64,000 bases of DNA from JBBWZH01 sp035544115 (GTDB lineage Bacteria; Actinomycetota; Actinomycetes; Mycobacteriales; CADCTP01): NCBI GenBank assembly GCA_963714145.1, contig OY970235.1, forward strand, positions 7,192,001 to 7,256,000, written 5' to 3'. Shown one piece after another: positions 44,890 to 53,633 of the stretch. The notes under the pieces were generated by a model. The model saw nothing but the letters and a program-made list of their open reading frames with translations, ran no database searches and was not told the origin of the DNA. Positions within the stretch are counted from its first letter, which is position 1. Each line of letters opens with the position of its first letter. The translations under genes and the position numbers were made by a program.

Positions 44890-47271
44890 CTATTGGCGAG
44901 TCCACTGCTGGTTGGCGGCGCCGGTGCAGGTGGCGATGACCACAGGGGTGTTGTTGGCGGTGCTGCCGCCGGCCGGGGACAGGCACAGGCCGGACTGGGC
45001 GCCGACGATGGTGCCGTTGCCGTTCACGGTCCACCGCTCGTTGGCGCCGCCGTTGCAGTCCCAGATGCTCACTGCGGAGCCGGGGGCGGTGGCCTGGTTG
45101 AGCACGTCGAGGCACTTGGTGTCGTAGATGCGCAGCTCGCCGGCGGCGGTGTTGGTCCACCGCTCGTTGTCGTTGCCGTTGCAGTCCCAGATGACCAGCT
45201 GGGCGCCGTTGGCCTGGCTGGCGCCGCTGACGTCCAGGCACCGGTTGCCGGCGGCGGCCCGCAGCGGGCTGGTGGTCCGCAGCGGCGGGGTCTGGCCGGT
45301 GACGGTGAGGTTGTCGAATTGGGTCTGGTAGTTCCAGCCGGACGCGAAGCCGATCTGTCCGGTCGGGAACGTGGCGTCGCTGACCGTGCCGAGGGTGGTG
45401 CCGTCCACCCGGGCGCTGATCGTGCTGGCGTTGAAGGCCAAGGAGATCGTGTGCCAGGTGTTGGTGCCGAGTGCCGCGGTGGTGCCGCTGGCCAGCGTGG
45501 TGGTCTGGTTCCCGGTGGTGGTTCGGCGGATCGACCAGGCCCCGGTGTTGGCGATACGCAGCCGGTAGCCGTTCAGGCCCGGTGGGTTGAACGGAGCCTG
45601 GGCACCGGCCCGGCCGAGCAGCTCCACGAAGCCGGCGGATTCCAGCAGCGCGTCGGTGGACACCGTGTAGTTGGCCCAGCCGGTGTCACCGAGCAGTGTG
45701 TAGGCGTCGGACAGCGTCGCCCAGGTGATCGGCGCCCGCGGTGCCATCTGCCGCACGCACCGGCCGGCCCGCCCGCCGCCGCAGGCGCTGACCTCGAACG
45801 AGCCCTGCAGGTCCGCCAGGTACCTGGCCTCGTGGCCGACCGGGTAGCCGTCGAAGTTGTCGCTGTACGGCAGCGCGAACGAGGCCTGGGCCGGACTGGT
45901 CGCGGTGCCCTTGCCGCCGCCGGTGGTCGTGGTCAGCGTGTAGACCCGGCCGGGCTGCAGGGTGATCGAGTAGGTCGAGCCGGACGGGGTGAGGTCGGTG
46001 CCGCGGACCAGGTAGTCGTTGGGGTTGGCGGAGTTCAGGTTGGACGACCACACCCGCACCGCGCCGGTCGCCAGGCCGCCGGTGACGGTGAACGTGAACG
46101 GCTCGGCCGCGGTCGCGCCGGTGGTCTCGATGACCGTGCTCCACTGGTTGGTCGTGTTCGACCGCAGCGTGACGTAGCTGCCGACGTTCCGGTTGCCGGA
46201 CAGGTAGCCGCTGGCGGTGTCCAGGTAGCGCCAGCCCGGCGCGGTGAACTGGGTGGTATGCGCCATGACCCAGGCGTTGCGGCCGATGGAGTAGGACCCC
46301 GACCACGGCTGCGAGGCGAGCGCCACCCCCATGCTGGGGAACGGCAGGTTCGGGTACGCCGCCGCGATCACCGGCCAGTTGATGTACGCGGTCATCCTGC
46401 CGTCGATGTAGTCGCGGTTGATGCCCCTGGCCAGCGCCGGCGCGCCGAAGTTGTAGTCGTCCGAGCCGTTCTCGCTCGCCCACAGCGTCTTGCCGGTGGC
46501 CACCGCGGTGGTCGTGCTAGGGCAGTTGGTCTGCGGGCCGCGGTAACCGCAGACATAGTGCACGCCGAGCACGTCGACGGCGTTGCGGAAGGCGGCGTTG
46601 TTCACCGTGTCGTCGGCGACCGACCAGCCGGCGCCGATGTCGTCCGAGGCGACGATCTTCACGTTGCCGAACCCGTTGGCGTCCAGCGCACTGTTCAGCT
46701 GCACGTACCAGTTCAGGTTGCGGCCGCGCTCGTTCCAGCCGCCGAGGTAGTCGACGGTCAAGCCGTGGCTGTCACGGGCGCACCGCAACCAGGCGACCAG
46801 ATAGTTGATCATGTCGGTCGAGAAGAACGTGCCGTTGCCGATCCATCCCGGCGCGCCCCAGGAGAGCGCAGCGAGGCGGACGTTCGGATTGCGTGCCTTG
46901 GCCTGCTCCATCAGCCACCACTCGTAGCCACGGTCGCAGTTGAGGTCGGTGGCCGAGTGCCGGTGACTGGGCTCGGCACCGCTGGTGGAGTAGGTGTCGC
47001 CGCCGATCTCCACCTTCAGGATCTGCATGGCCGCCCCGACGTTCGGCCGGAACAGATAGTCCAGGATCTGGCCGCGTTGCGGTTCCGGGTAGTCGATCAG
47101 CAGGCGGCTGTTCCCGCCACCGCCGCTGATCGCGCCGACCCCGTCGAAGGTACGGCCGGCCGCGGTGCCGTCGATCGTGATCGTCGTCGCCGCCCGTGCC
47201 GGCTGCGCGGCTATCAGCCCGGCCGCGACCAACACCAGGCCCAGAACACCGGTCATCGCCCGCCGAGCCAT
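44890..47271 (-). CDS. Second secreted GH59 beta-galactosidase with CBM13
   Basis: This 793-residue precursor starts at ATG 47271, inside an ATGA overlap with the previous gene and with GGAGG upstream (ATG 47283 is an alternative). The signal peptide is TGVLGLVLVAAGLIAAQ. Domain order equals that of the GH59 gene at 40451: barrel with LKVEIGGDTYSTSGAEPS, acid/base Glu in GGWNERGRN, nucleophile Glu in LWASENGSDD, beta-sandwich, LamG-like domain, CBM13 (CLDVSGASQ, CLDVLNQA). The two differ throughout, so the duplication is old. The motif after the acid Glu differs (NER versus NEK), possibly reflecting different aglycone preference. Confidence 0.92.
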   Translation of the reverse strand: MARRAMTGVLGLVLVAAGLIAAQPARAATTITIDGTAAGRTFDGVGAISGGGGNSRLLIDYPEPQRGQILDYLFRPNVGAAMQILKVEIGGDTYSTSGAEPSHRHSATDLNCDRGYEWWLMEQAKARNPNVRLAALSWGAPGWIGNGTFFSTDMINYLVAWLRCARDSHGLTVDYLGGWNERGRNLNWYVQLNSALDANGFGNVKIVASDDIGAGWSVADDTVNNAAFRNAVDVLGVHYVCGYRGPQTNCPSTTTAVATGKTLWASENGSDDYNFGAPALARGINRDYIDGRMTAYINWPVIAAAYPNLPFPSMGVALASQPWSGSYSIGRNAWVMAHTTQFTAPGWRYLDTASGYLSGNRNVGSYVTLRSNTTNQWSTVIETTGATAAEPFTFTVTGGLATGAVRVWSSNLNSANPNDYLVRGTDLTPSGSTYSITLQPGRVYTLTTTTGGGKGTATSPAQASFALPYSDNFDGYPVGHEARYLADLQGSFEVSACGGGRAGRCVRQMAPRAPITWATLSDAYTLLGDTGWANYTVSTDALLESAGFVELLGRAGAQAPFNPPGLNGYRLRIANTGAWSIRRTTTGNQTTTLASGTTAALGTNTWHTISLAFNASTISARVDGTTLGTVSDATFPTGQIGFASGWNYQTQFDNLTVTGQTPPLRTTSPLRAAAGNRCLDVSGASQANGAQLVIWDCNGNDNERWTNTAAGELRIYDTKCLDVLNQATAPGSAVSIWDCNGGANERWTVNGNGTIVGAQSGLCLSPAGGSTANNTPVVIATCTGAANQQWTRQ

Positions 47272-49658
47272 CAGAGCCTCCATTGCTGGTTGGTGCCGCC
47301 GGTGCAGGTCCAGAGCTGGACCTTGGTGCCGTTGGCGGTGGCGGCGGCGACGACGTCCAGGCACAGTCCGGATTGGACATTGGTGACCGTGCCGTTGGCG
47401 TTGAACCGCCACTGGTGGTTGGGTTGGCCGTTGCAGGCCCAGATGATGACCGGCGTCCCGTTGGCGGTGCCGCTACCCGACGCGTCAAGGCACCTGAGGG
47501 TGGCGCCGCTGTAGACGGTCAGCTGGTTCGACGCGGTGCGGGTCCAGGTCTGGTTCAGCCCGTCCAGGCAGGTCCAGCTCTGCAGCTGGGTGCCCTGCGT
47601 GGTCGTCTGGTTGGGTACGTCCAGGCACTTCCCGGCGGCCAGCGCGTGCACGCCGCCGAGGTTCGGGCGCAGCGCCGACGAGATGCCGGCCTGGGCCATC
47701 ACCTGCATGGCTGCGGCCGGCCAGGTCCCGGTGACCTGCACGTTGCCGGTCAGGACGTTGTTGTGTGGCGGGCCGGTGGCGACCTGGGTGGCGCCGGTGT
47801 TGAACCAGTTGGTGGCGAAGGTGTTGTCGTTGGTGTTGTTGCTGGAGCTGGCGTTCGTGAAGGCGAAGACCCCGGCCTCCTGAACGACGTTGTTCGACAG
47901 CCGCACGAAGCGGGAGCCTTCGTCCAGGTACAGGCCGACGGTGTTGTGGTTGTTGTAGATGTAGTTGTTCTGGATCACGGCGTTGGGGTTGGCGGAGAGG
48001 TTGTAGATGCTGCCGCCGTCGTGGAACACCCGCTTCGTGTCGTGAACGAGGTTGTTGCTGACCACGGTGTCCCGCAGCGTGGTAGCGGTGGTGTAGACCG
48101 GCTGGAAGTTGTACAGGCCGCGGTTGCGGTAGTCCTGGCTGCCGCCGGCGTCGTTGGCGCCCCAGCCCCAGCCGGTGTCGATGCCGTCGTACGCGAGGTG
48201 GGACACCTCGTTGTGGTCGATCACGGCGTGGGTGACGTAGGTGGCCAGGATCCCGGCCATGTCCTTGTAGTCCTTGGCGACGTCGGTCACCAGGTTGTCC
48301 CGGATCGTGATGTCCCGGTTGGTCATCGCCGGGTTGCTGGGGTGGTGCGCGTCCGGCCGCACGCCGCCGACGACGATCCCGGCGCCGGACAGGTCGGTGA
48401 ACGTGTTGTGGGTGACGGTGATGCTGGAGGCGGCCAGGCCGACGCCGGACTGGTTGGCGTTGGCGTCGTTGCCGATGCCCAGACCCACCTGGCCGAGGTG
48501 GCGGAAGGTGTTGTCAGCGAAGGTGATGTTGGTGGCGGCGGAGACCTGCACGGCCGCGGGCATCTGGGCCCAGCTGTTCCGGGTGGCCTCGAACGCCTGG
48601 CAACCGAGGTTGCTGCACGAGGTGAAGAAGTCGGCGGGCTGCTGGAAGGCGGTCGGCAGGAACGTGCCGCTCTGCTGGTTCGCGTACCCGACCGAGGTGC
48701 TCGGTCCCAGCCAGGTGGTGTGCTCGAAGACCATGCCGCGCATCGTGATGTTGGACGCCGGGCTGGCGAGGGTGCCACTGATCCGGACCAGCGAGGTCAT
48801 CGTCGGCAGCACGATGTCGTGCCCCACCGGCGACTGGCCGGCGGCCGCCCGGTAGAAGAGCTGTCCGGCCTGCGGGTCGAGGTACCACTGCCCGGCGGTC
48901 CGCAGGAACGAGCGGGAGTTCTCCAGGAACATCTGGCCGCCGGCGAACGGGTGGACGAGCGTGTCGTAGCCCCAGTTGTTGTTGTTCCAGGCGGGCTGTT
49001 GCATCGTGATGGTGTTGCCGCTGATGTGGTCGACGGGCGCGAACCGGTCGGTGAAGGAGTTCTGGCTCTCCACCTCGATCCGGTTCTGCTGCGGCAGGGT
49101 GGCGAGGAAGTTCAGCGCGGAGTTCAGGATCGTCAGGCCGCTGGCCGTGATCTGCACGTCGCTGCGCGAGATGCTTATCGAGGCGCGCGGGGCGAGCGCG
49201 CCGTCCACGTAGAGCTGCCGGGAGTCGACCCCCCTGGGCACCGACGCGACCCAGATGTTCTGGCCCGCGTCCTGCTGCGTCCAGCCGGTCACCGGCTGAC
49301 CGCCGGAGACCAGCGGGGTGGCGCCGGGCATCGCCTGCCAGGTCACGGTGTGGCCGTTGCGCCCGGAGTCGGCGCCGGTCAGCACCAGCGGTGTGGTGAG
49401 GTGGTGGACGCCGCCGGCGAGCTCCACGACGACGTCGGACTTGTCGGACAGGCCGCGGGCCATCGCCTGTGCCTTGGCGAGGGTGGCGACGGGACGGCTG
49501 GCGTCGCCGGCGTTGAGGTCGTTGCCGGCGGGGGCGACGACGATCGTGACGACCGCGGTGTCGGCGGCCGATGCCGGCGGCGCGGCAACTGCCGCGCCGG
49601 CGACCATGGTGGCCGCCGCAGCCACAGCGGTGAGTGCCAGTCGGGTGCTGTGACGCAT
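47271..49658 (-). CDS. Secreted right-handed beta-helix glycosidase (GH141/GH120-like) with CBM13
   Basis: This 795-residue precursor has a signal peptide (STRLALTAVAAAATMVAG). The catalytic part is a parallel beta-helix: it opens with the typical VAPAGNDLNAGDASRPVATL and shows N-rich coils such as NITFADNTFRHLGQVGLGIG and VSNNLVHDTKRVFHDGGSIY. This layout matches GH141 (fucosidase/xylanase) and GH120 (xylosidase) enzymes. A CBM13 trefoil follows (CLDVPNQTT, CLDASGSGT, CLDVVAAAT). It is the first gene of the minus-strand six-gene operon and faces the divergent FadR regulator. Exact family and substrate are uncertain. Confidence 0.82.
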   Translation of the reverse strand: MRHSTRLALTAVAAAATMVAGAAVAAPPASAADTAVVTIVVAPAGNDLNAGDASRPVATLAKAQAMARGLSDKSDVVVELAGGVHHLTTPLVLTGADSGRNGHTVTWQAMPGATPLVSGGQPVTGWTQQDAGQNIWVASVPRGVDSRQLYVDGALAPRASISISRSDVQITASGLTILNSALNFLATLPQQNRIEVESQNSFTDRFAPVDHISGNTITMQQPAWNNNNWGYDTLVHPFAGGQMFLENSRSFLRTAGQWYLDPQAGQLFYRAAAGQSPVGHDIVLPTMTSLVRISGTLASPASNITMRGMVFEHTTWLGPSTSVGYANQQSGTFLPTAFQQPADFFTSCSNLGCQAFEATRNSWAQMPAAVQVSAATNITFADNTFRHLGQVGLGIGNDANANQSGVGLAASSITVTHNTFTDLSGAGIVVGGVRPDAHHPSNPAMTNRDITIRDNLVTDVAKDYKDMAGILATYVTHAVIDHNEVSHLAYDGIDTGWGWGANDAGGSQDYRNRGLYNFQPVYTTATTLRDTVVSNNLVHDTKRVFHDGGSIYNLSANPNAVIQNNYIYNNHNTVGLYLDEGSRFVRLSNNVVQEAGVFAFTNASSSNNTNDNTFATNWFNTGATQVATGPPHNNVLTGNVQVTGTWPAAAMQVMAQAGISSALRPNLGGVHALAAGKCLDVPNQTTTQGTQLQSWTCLDGLNQTWTRTASNQLTVYSGATLRCLDASGSGTANGTPVIIWACNGQPNHQWRFNANGTVTNVQSGLCLDVVAAATANGTKVQLWTCTGGTNQQWRL

Positions 49659-50084
49659 GACTGTCCTCTCGTCGAAGGCTGATGCTGGTTCGCCGGCGGT
49701 CTCGGGCCGGGGTCGTCGCGTGACGGCGTCGCCGGAGGGTGCGGTGGGACGGCGGGCGGGAGTGCAGGCCGAGCCACCCGGTGCGGTCGACCTCGCTGGT
49801 GCGACCGCGACCGCCGCAAGGACGAACGCGGTGCCGTCCTGCCGGTCATGAGCACCCCACTACATCGCGGCGCCCGCCAGCCGGGGTACGGCGAACGGGT
49901 CGGTCATCATGTGTACGACTCATGGCGCGGGCCGTAGCTCGTGCCATGTCTTGCTCCGCCGCGGATCGGACCACAATGTCCGGTATGAGTTGCCTAGGTC
50001 ACATGACAACCCTGTTTCTGATCGAAGTCAAGAAGATGAGTAAGACTAATATTTTGCGATCTTCCTGAGCTTTAGGTTCCCCGT
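49659..50084. other. Divergent promoter region between secreted CAZyme operon and FadR regulator
   Basis: No gene lies here. The part nearest the regulator (about 50010-50080) is strikingly A+T-rich for this DNA and contains TAATAT at 50047-50052, a possible -10 element. A short near-palindrome GTCACATGAC lies at 49998-50007, and GGTATGAG occurs at 49982-49989. The operator at 50083-50104 borders this region. Promoters for both the 12-kb operon and the regulator should be here. Confidence 0.5.
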
Positions 50085-50104
50085 ATGTCCGAAATCGGTC
50101 ATAC
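50083..50104. promoter_or_regulatory. Palindromic operator overlapping the FadR-type regulator start
   Basis: GTATG-T-CCGA-AA-TCGG-T-CATAC is symmetric except at four positions (18 of 22 bases). It covers the ATG at 50085. The arm read from the right is GTATGAC, which fits the GT-N3-AC half-site of FadR-subfamily regulators. Binding here would block initiation of the gene itself. Autoregulation is inferred. Confidence 0.55.
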
Positions 50105-50894
50105 TTCCGCTGTGGCCAGCGAGGAGGGCGGCACGCCGGTGATGATCAGTGCGCCGGCGCGGGAGCGTGCCGCGCAGCCGGAGGGTCCGTACAAGCCGGG
50201 CTACGAGGTGGTGGCCGAACGGATCCTCCAGCTCATCGCCGAGCTGGGCTTGCGCCCCGGCGACCGCATGCCGACCGAGAACGCGCTGGCCGCGCGGCTG
50301 GGCACCAGCCGCACCGTGGTACGCGAGGCGATCAAGATCCTGTCGGCGATCGGCCGGGTCCATGCCCACAGGGGCCGCGGGCTCTACGTCGCCGACGACG
50401 ACGGCATGTTGAGCTCAGCGCGCTGGGGCGGCTTCTTCCTGCCGGCGGACCTGGACCACATCTACATGCTCTTCGAGTTCCGCCGGGTCCAGGAGACCGC
50501 GGCGAGCCGGCTCGCCGCCACCCGCGCGACCCCACCGGAGCTGCGGGCCATCGAAGCCGCCGCCGAAACCTGCCGGCAGGGCCACCTCACCGGGCAGAAC
50601 GCGCTGTTCGAGCGCGGTGACGACGACTTCCACCTCGGCGTCGCAACCGCATCCCACAACCCGTTCCTGGTCGCCTCGGTGCGCGAGGCCCGCCGCCTGC
50701 AGCACCAGTCCAGCACGATCGGCCTGCACGGCACGGTCGGCGGCCACGCCGAGGAGGCGATCGCCGAACACGGCGCGATCTACCTGGCGATCCGCGACGG
50801 GGACCCGGAGGCCGCGGCCCGGGCCGCCGCGGTCCACCTGGACAACACCCTCGCGGACTACCGTCGCGAGATCCAGCGTCGGGTCTTCGGCTGA
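50085..50894 (+). CDS. GntR-family regulator, FadR subfamily (FCD domain)
   Basis: This regulator of up to 269 residues has an N-terminal extension of about 40 residues. The winged helix follows (RILQLIAELGLRPGDRMPTE, RLGTSRTVVREAIKILSAIG) and then an FCD domain with the ligand/metal pattern D-D-x-F-H in GDDDFHLGVAT and later His residues (VGGHAEEAIAEHGAIYLAI). It is divergent from the secreted glycosidase operon and is the natural repressor of it, probably released by a sugar acid or a monosaccharide product. A near-perfect palindrome covers the start codon. A later start (VISAPARE region) would free that site from coding. Confidence 0.9.
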   Translation: MSEIGHTSAVASEEGGTPVMISAPARERAAQPEGPYKPGYEVVAERILQLIAELGLRPGDRMPTENALAARLGTSRTVVREAIKILSAIGRVHAHRGRGLYVADDDGMLSSARWGGFFLPADLDHIYMLFEFRRVQETAASRLAATRATPPELRAIEAAAETCRQGHLTGQNALFERGDDDFHLGVATASHNPFLVASVREARRLQHQSSTIGLHGTVGGHAEEAIAEHGAIYLAIRDGDPEAAARAAAVHLDNTLADYRREIQRRVFG

Positions 50895-50920
50895 CCGCAG
50901 CCTGCGACGCGTACCACCTA

Positions 50921-52220
50921 GTGCGGTGACCATGAACGTTTGCCGGGTCAGGCTGCTTTCTTGATTCTGGGCCGGCCCCAGCGGTGGCCTTTCTCGCAGC
51001 GGATGCGGGCGGGTTCGCGGCGTTGGGCGGCCAGGACGTCGGGGTGGCGGGCGTGGGCGTTGCGCCAGCGCAGGTGGGCCTGCATGTCATGGGCGAGGAC
51101 GGTGTGGTTGGGGTAGTTGGAGTTGGCCATGGTGAACGTGCGCAGTGGGCCGAACTGGGCCTCGATCGGGTTGGCCCACGAACTGTAGGTCGGGGTGAGG
51201 CACAACTCGACGCGGTGTGCCGCCGCCCACGTGCGCACGGCTGGCGTGGTGTTCGCGGACAGGTTGTCCATGATCACGTAGATGGGTGCGCCATCCGGTC
51301 GTGCGGCGCGGATGGTCTTGAGGGCGGCCAGGGTGTGGTCGCCACCTTTGCGGCGGCGGACCACGCCCCACAGGTGGTCGTCGCCGAGGCTGTAGCAGCC
51401 GTGGAAGTAGCGGATCCCGTGGGTTCGCCGGTATGTCGCCGGGAGTCGGTCTGGTTTGGCGGAGCGGGCCCAGCCCGACCCGTGGTGGGGCCGGATCGAC
51501 AACGGGCCGAACTGGTCGAAGGCGAAACACCGGTCCAGGAACTGGCTGGTCACATGCTCGATCCGGTCCAGCTTGGCGTCGAAGTCGGGGTCGGTCGACT
51601 GCTTCCACGTCCGGGTGCGCTGGAAGGTGATGTCGGCCGCGTGCAGCACCTGCCGCAGGCGTTCGCGGCCAATCCGTACCTCGCGCGCGGGCTGGACGCG
51701 CCCGGTCAGGCCAGGCTCGGTATGGCCGAACGAGCCGGACAGGTAGGCGGCCAGCTTGCGCAGGCTCCAGCGGGTGAACGGCAGGCCGAGCTTCTTGGGT
51801 CGGGTGGTGGCCGTCGCGACGATGAACGCGATGTCCTCGTCACTGATCAGGCGGGGACGGCCTCCCGCCCACTGAGGGTCCAGCGCATGCAGCCCCCTGG
51901 CATTGAACGCATGGATCACGTCCCGGACGGTGTCTTCATCGGCGGCAACCAGCCTGGCGATCGCAGCCACCGGTGCCCCAGACGCCGACGCCATGATGAT
52001 CAGCGCCCGCCGGACCCGGACCGACCCGTGCTTGCCACGCCGCACGATCCGCTGCAGCCGGCGCCCCTCATCCTCCGACAGGCGTCGAGCCCGGACAGGT
52101 TCAGCCATCACACACCCACTCTCACGCAACCAGTGAGACCGAGCCTGCGATCACCAGCGACAGAACAAAAGGATCAAGACCGGCGTGTCGCCAGCCGGCG
52201 AACGTTCGTGGTCAGCGCAC
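50921..52220 (-). mobile_element. IS630-family insertion sequence (about 1300 bp)
   Basis: The terminal inverted repeats are GTGCGGTGACCATGAACGTT (from 50921) and GTGCGCTGACCACGAACGTT (read inward from 52220). They are bordered by TA duplications at 50919-50920 and 52221-52222 in a CTAG target. It carries one transposase gene and lies just downstream of the FadR regulator gene, so it seems to interrupt only intergenic DNA. It is a different element from the one at 25664. Confidence 0.9.
50948..52129 (-). CDS. IS630-family transposase
   Basis: This protein of up to 393 residues (ATG 52108, MAEPVRARRLSEDE, is a likely alternative start) has N-terminal helix-turn-helix repeats (AAIARLVAADEDTVRDVIHA). 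The DDE catalytic residues lie in FAFDQFGPLS, YVIMDNLSANTT and SSWANPIEAQFGPL. It ends 27 bases from the left end of the element. The frame is intact, so the element may be active. The C-terminus is basic (GHRWGRPRIKKAA). Confidence 0.95.
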   Translation of the reverse strand: MRESGCVMAEPVRARRLSEDEGRRLQRIVRRGKHGSVRVRRALIIMASASGAPVAAIARLVAADEDTVRDVIHAFNARGLHALDPQWAGGRPRLISDEDIAFIVATATTRPKKLGLPFTRWSLRKLAAYLSGSFGHTEPGLTGRVQPAREVRIGRERLRQVLHAADITFQRTRTWKQSTDPDFDAKLDRIEHVTSQFLDRCFAFDQFGPLSIRPHHGSGWARSAKPDRLPATYRRTHGIRYFHGCYSLGDDHLWGVVRRRKGGDHTLAALKTIRAARPDGAPIYVIMDNLSANTTPAVRTWAAAHRVELCLTPTYSSWANPIEAQFGPLRTFTMANSNYPNHTVLAHDMQAHLRWRNAHARHPDVLAAQRREPARIRCEKGHRWGRPRIKKAA

Positions 52221-52434
52221 TAGCCGAGCACCGCCGGTCCGACCGCCGCCACGACGGGCCGCAGCCGCCCGTTGGCGGCGGGGACCGGTCGTCGGTCGGG
52301 CGCACCCGTTGGGCTCCCGCGCTGCACCTCGGCTGCGCATCGTCGTCCGCTCCCATCGGCAGGTGCTGTCGGCCACGACGCGCTGCTGACCTGGGAAGCG
52401 ATGATCATGACGAACTCACCGACCCGGCGCGGGC

Positions 52435-53051
52435 ATGGCGCCGTGGTGGTTCTTGTCGGTGTTCGTCCTCGCGATCGCCGGGTCCTTCCTGATGCCGATC
52501 GGGCCCGGCTTCTGGATCTACAACGACCTGCTGGTGTGTGCGGCCGTGGCTGCCATGGCCTGGGATGTCCGGCGGCCGCACGCGGCCTCGCTCTGGTTGG
52601 TCGTCATCGGGCAGGCGCTGGTGATCGGCGGTCTGCTGCTGATAACCCTGATGCCGACCGCGCCGTTCCCCAGCCCGGCGAACGTGGCGTTCCTCGTCGC
52701 GTACTCGGTGCAGATCGCCGGCTGGGCGGCGCTGGTCCGGCAGCGGCTGCGTGGCCAGCGCGGGCAGAGCCTGGTCGACGCGAGCGTCATCAACTGCGGC
52801 TTCTTCCTGCTGTCCTGGGTCTTCATGATCGAACCCGCGATATCCGACGGGTACAGCTCGGCGACTGCCGACCTGGGACACCGTCGAACCCGGCGAGCGG
52901 CTCGTCAGCCGCGCCGACCAGGCCCTCTACGCCGCGAAGCACGCCGCCGGGACCGCTCGATGGTCGCGAGCTGATCGGCCCGGGCGAGCCGGCAGACCCA
53001 CCGCCGCTGCCGGCGCGGCCACTGCGGCCGGGGTCACCGCCGGGTCGCTGA
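52435..53051 (+). pseudogene. Membrane diguanylate cyclase (GGDEF), internally deleted
   Basis: The first 140 residues are transmembrane helices (WWFLSVFVLAIAGSFLMPIG, NDLLVCAAVAAMAWDVRR) of the multi-helix sensor found in actinomycete GGDEF proteins. At about 52870 the sequence jumps, in another frame, to PGERLVSRADQALYAAKHAA, which is the very last helix of a GGDEF domain. The whole catalytic core including the GGDEF loop is missing, by a deletion that also broke the frame. The second IS630 element ends 214 bases upstream and may have taken part. The remnant cannot make c-di-GMP. Confidence 0.75.
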
Positions 53052-53117
53052 CGCTCCCTGTCAGGGACCGCCGGCCACGATGGCCGCTCGACTCAGGTAA
53101 GGGCGAGAGGAGCGGCG

Positions 53118-53633
53118 ATGACAGCGGTACGGCCACGTGACGGCACCGACCCGGACACCGATGGGCGGCACGACTTCGACTTCTTCTTCGGGCGCTGGCA
53201 GGTGCGCAACCGGAAGATCGTCGATGTCTGGGACCCGGACTGCACGCAGTGGGTGGAGTTCGACGCGGTCGGTGAGGCCCGGCCGATTCTTGGCGGTCTC
53301 GGCAATGTCGACACCCTCGCCGTCGGCGCGGTGCCGGGTGGCGACCCGTTCGACGGGTTCACGCTGCGGCTGTTCGACCCGCAGACCCGGCTGTGGCGGA
53401 TCTGGTGGGCGTCCAGCCGGTTCCCCGGCGTGCTGGACGTCCCGGTGACGGGCCGGTTCGCCGACGGGCTCGGCCTGTTCTACTGCGACGACGTGCTGAA
53501 CGGGCACGCGGTGCTGGTGCGGTACGAGTGGACGGCCAGCGAGACGGCGCCGCGCTGGCAGCAGTCGTTCTCCTACGACGGCGGCGCCAGCTGGCGGCTG
53601 AATTGGACGATGGGCTTCAGCCCGCTCGGCTGA
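53118..53633 (+). CDS. DUF1579-like hypothetical protein (171 aa)
   Basis: This soluble beta-rich protein has the hallmark opening HDFDFFFGRWQVRNRKI and later TLRLFDPQTRLWRIWWAS and FGD-like turns, ending WTMGFSPLG. That pattern is typical of the DUF1579/lipocalin-like family, whose function is unknown. The start ATG 53118 has GGCGAGAGGAGCGGCG upstream. It converges with the WYL regulator gene, and the two stops overlap by 17 bases. Confidence 0.82.
   Translation: MTAVRPRDGTDPDTDGRHDFDFFFGRWQVRNRKIVDVWDPDCTQWVEFDAVGEARPILGGLGNVDTLAVGAVPGGDPFDGFTLRLFDPQTRLWRIWWASSRFPGVLDVPVTGRFADGLGLFYCDDVLNGHAVLVRYEWTASETAPRWQQSFSYDGGASWRLNWTMGFSPLG

Noticed and set aside
43696..47514. A 1272-codon open frame on the plus strand opposite the GH29 and GH59 genes
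   Set aside because: It is antisense to clearly conserved enzymes and has the Val/Gly/Arg-rich composition of a high-GC shadow frame; no domain is visible.
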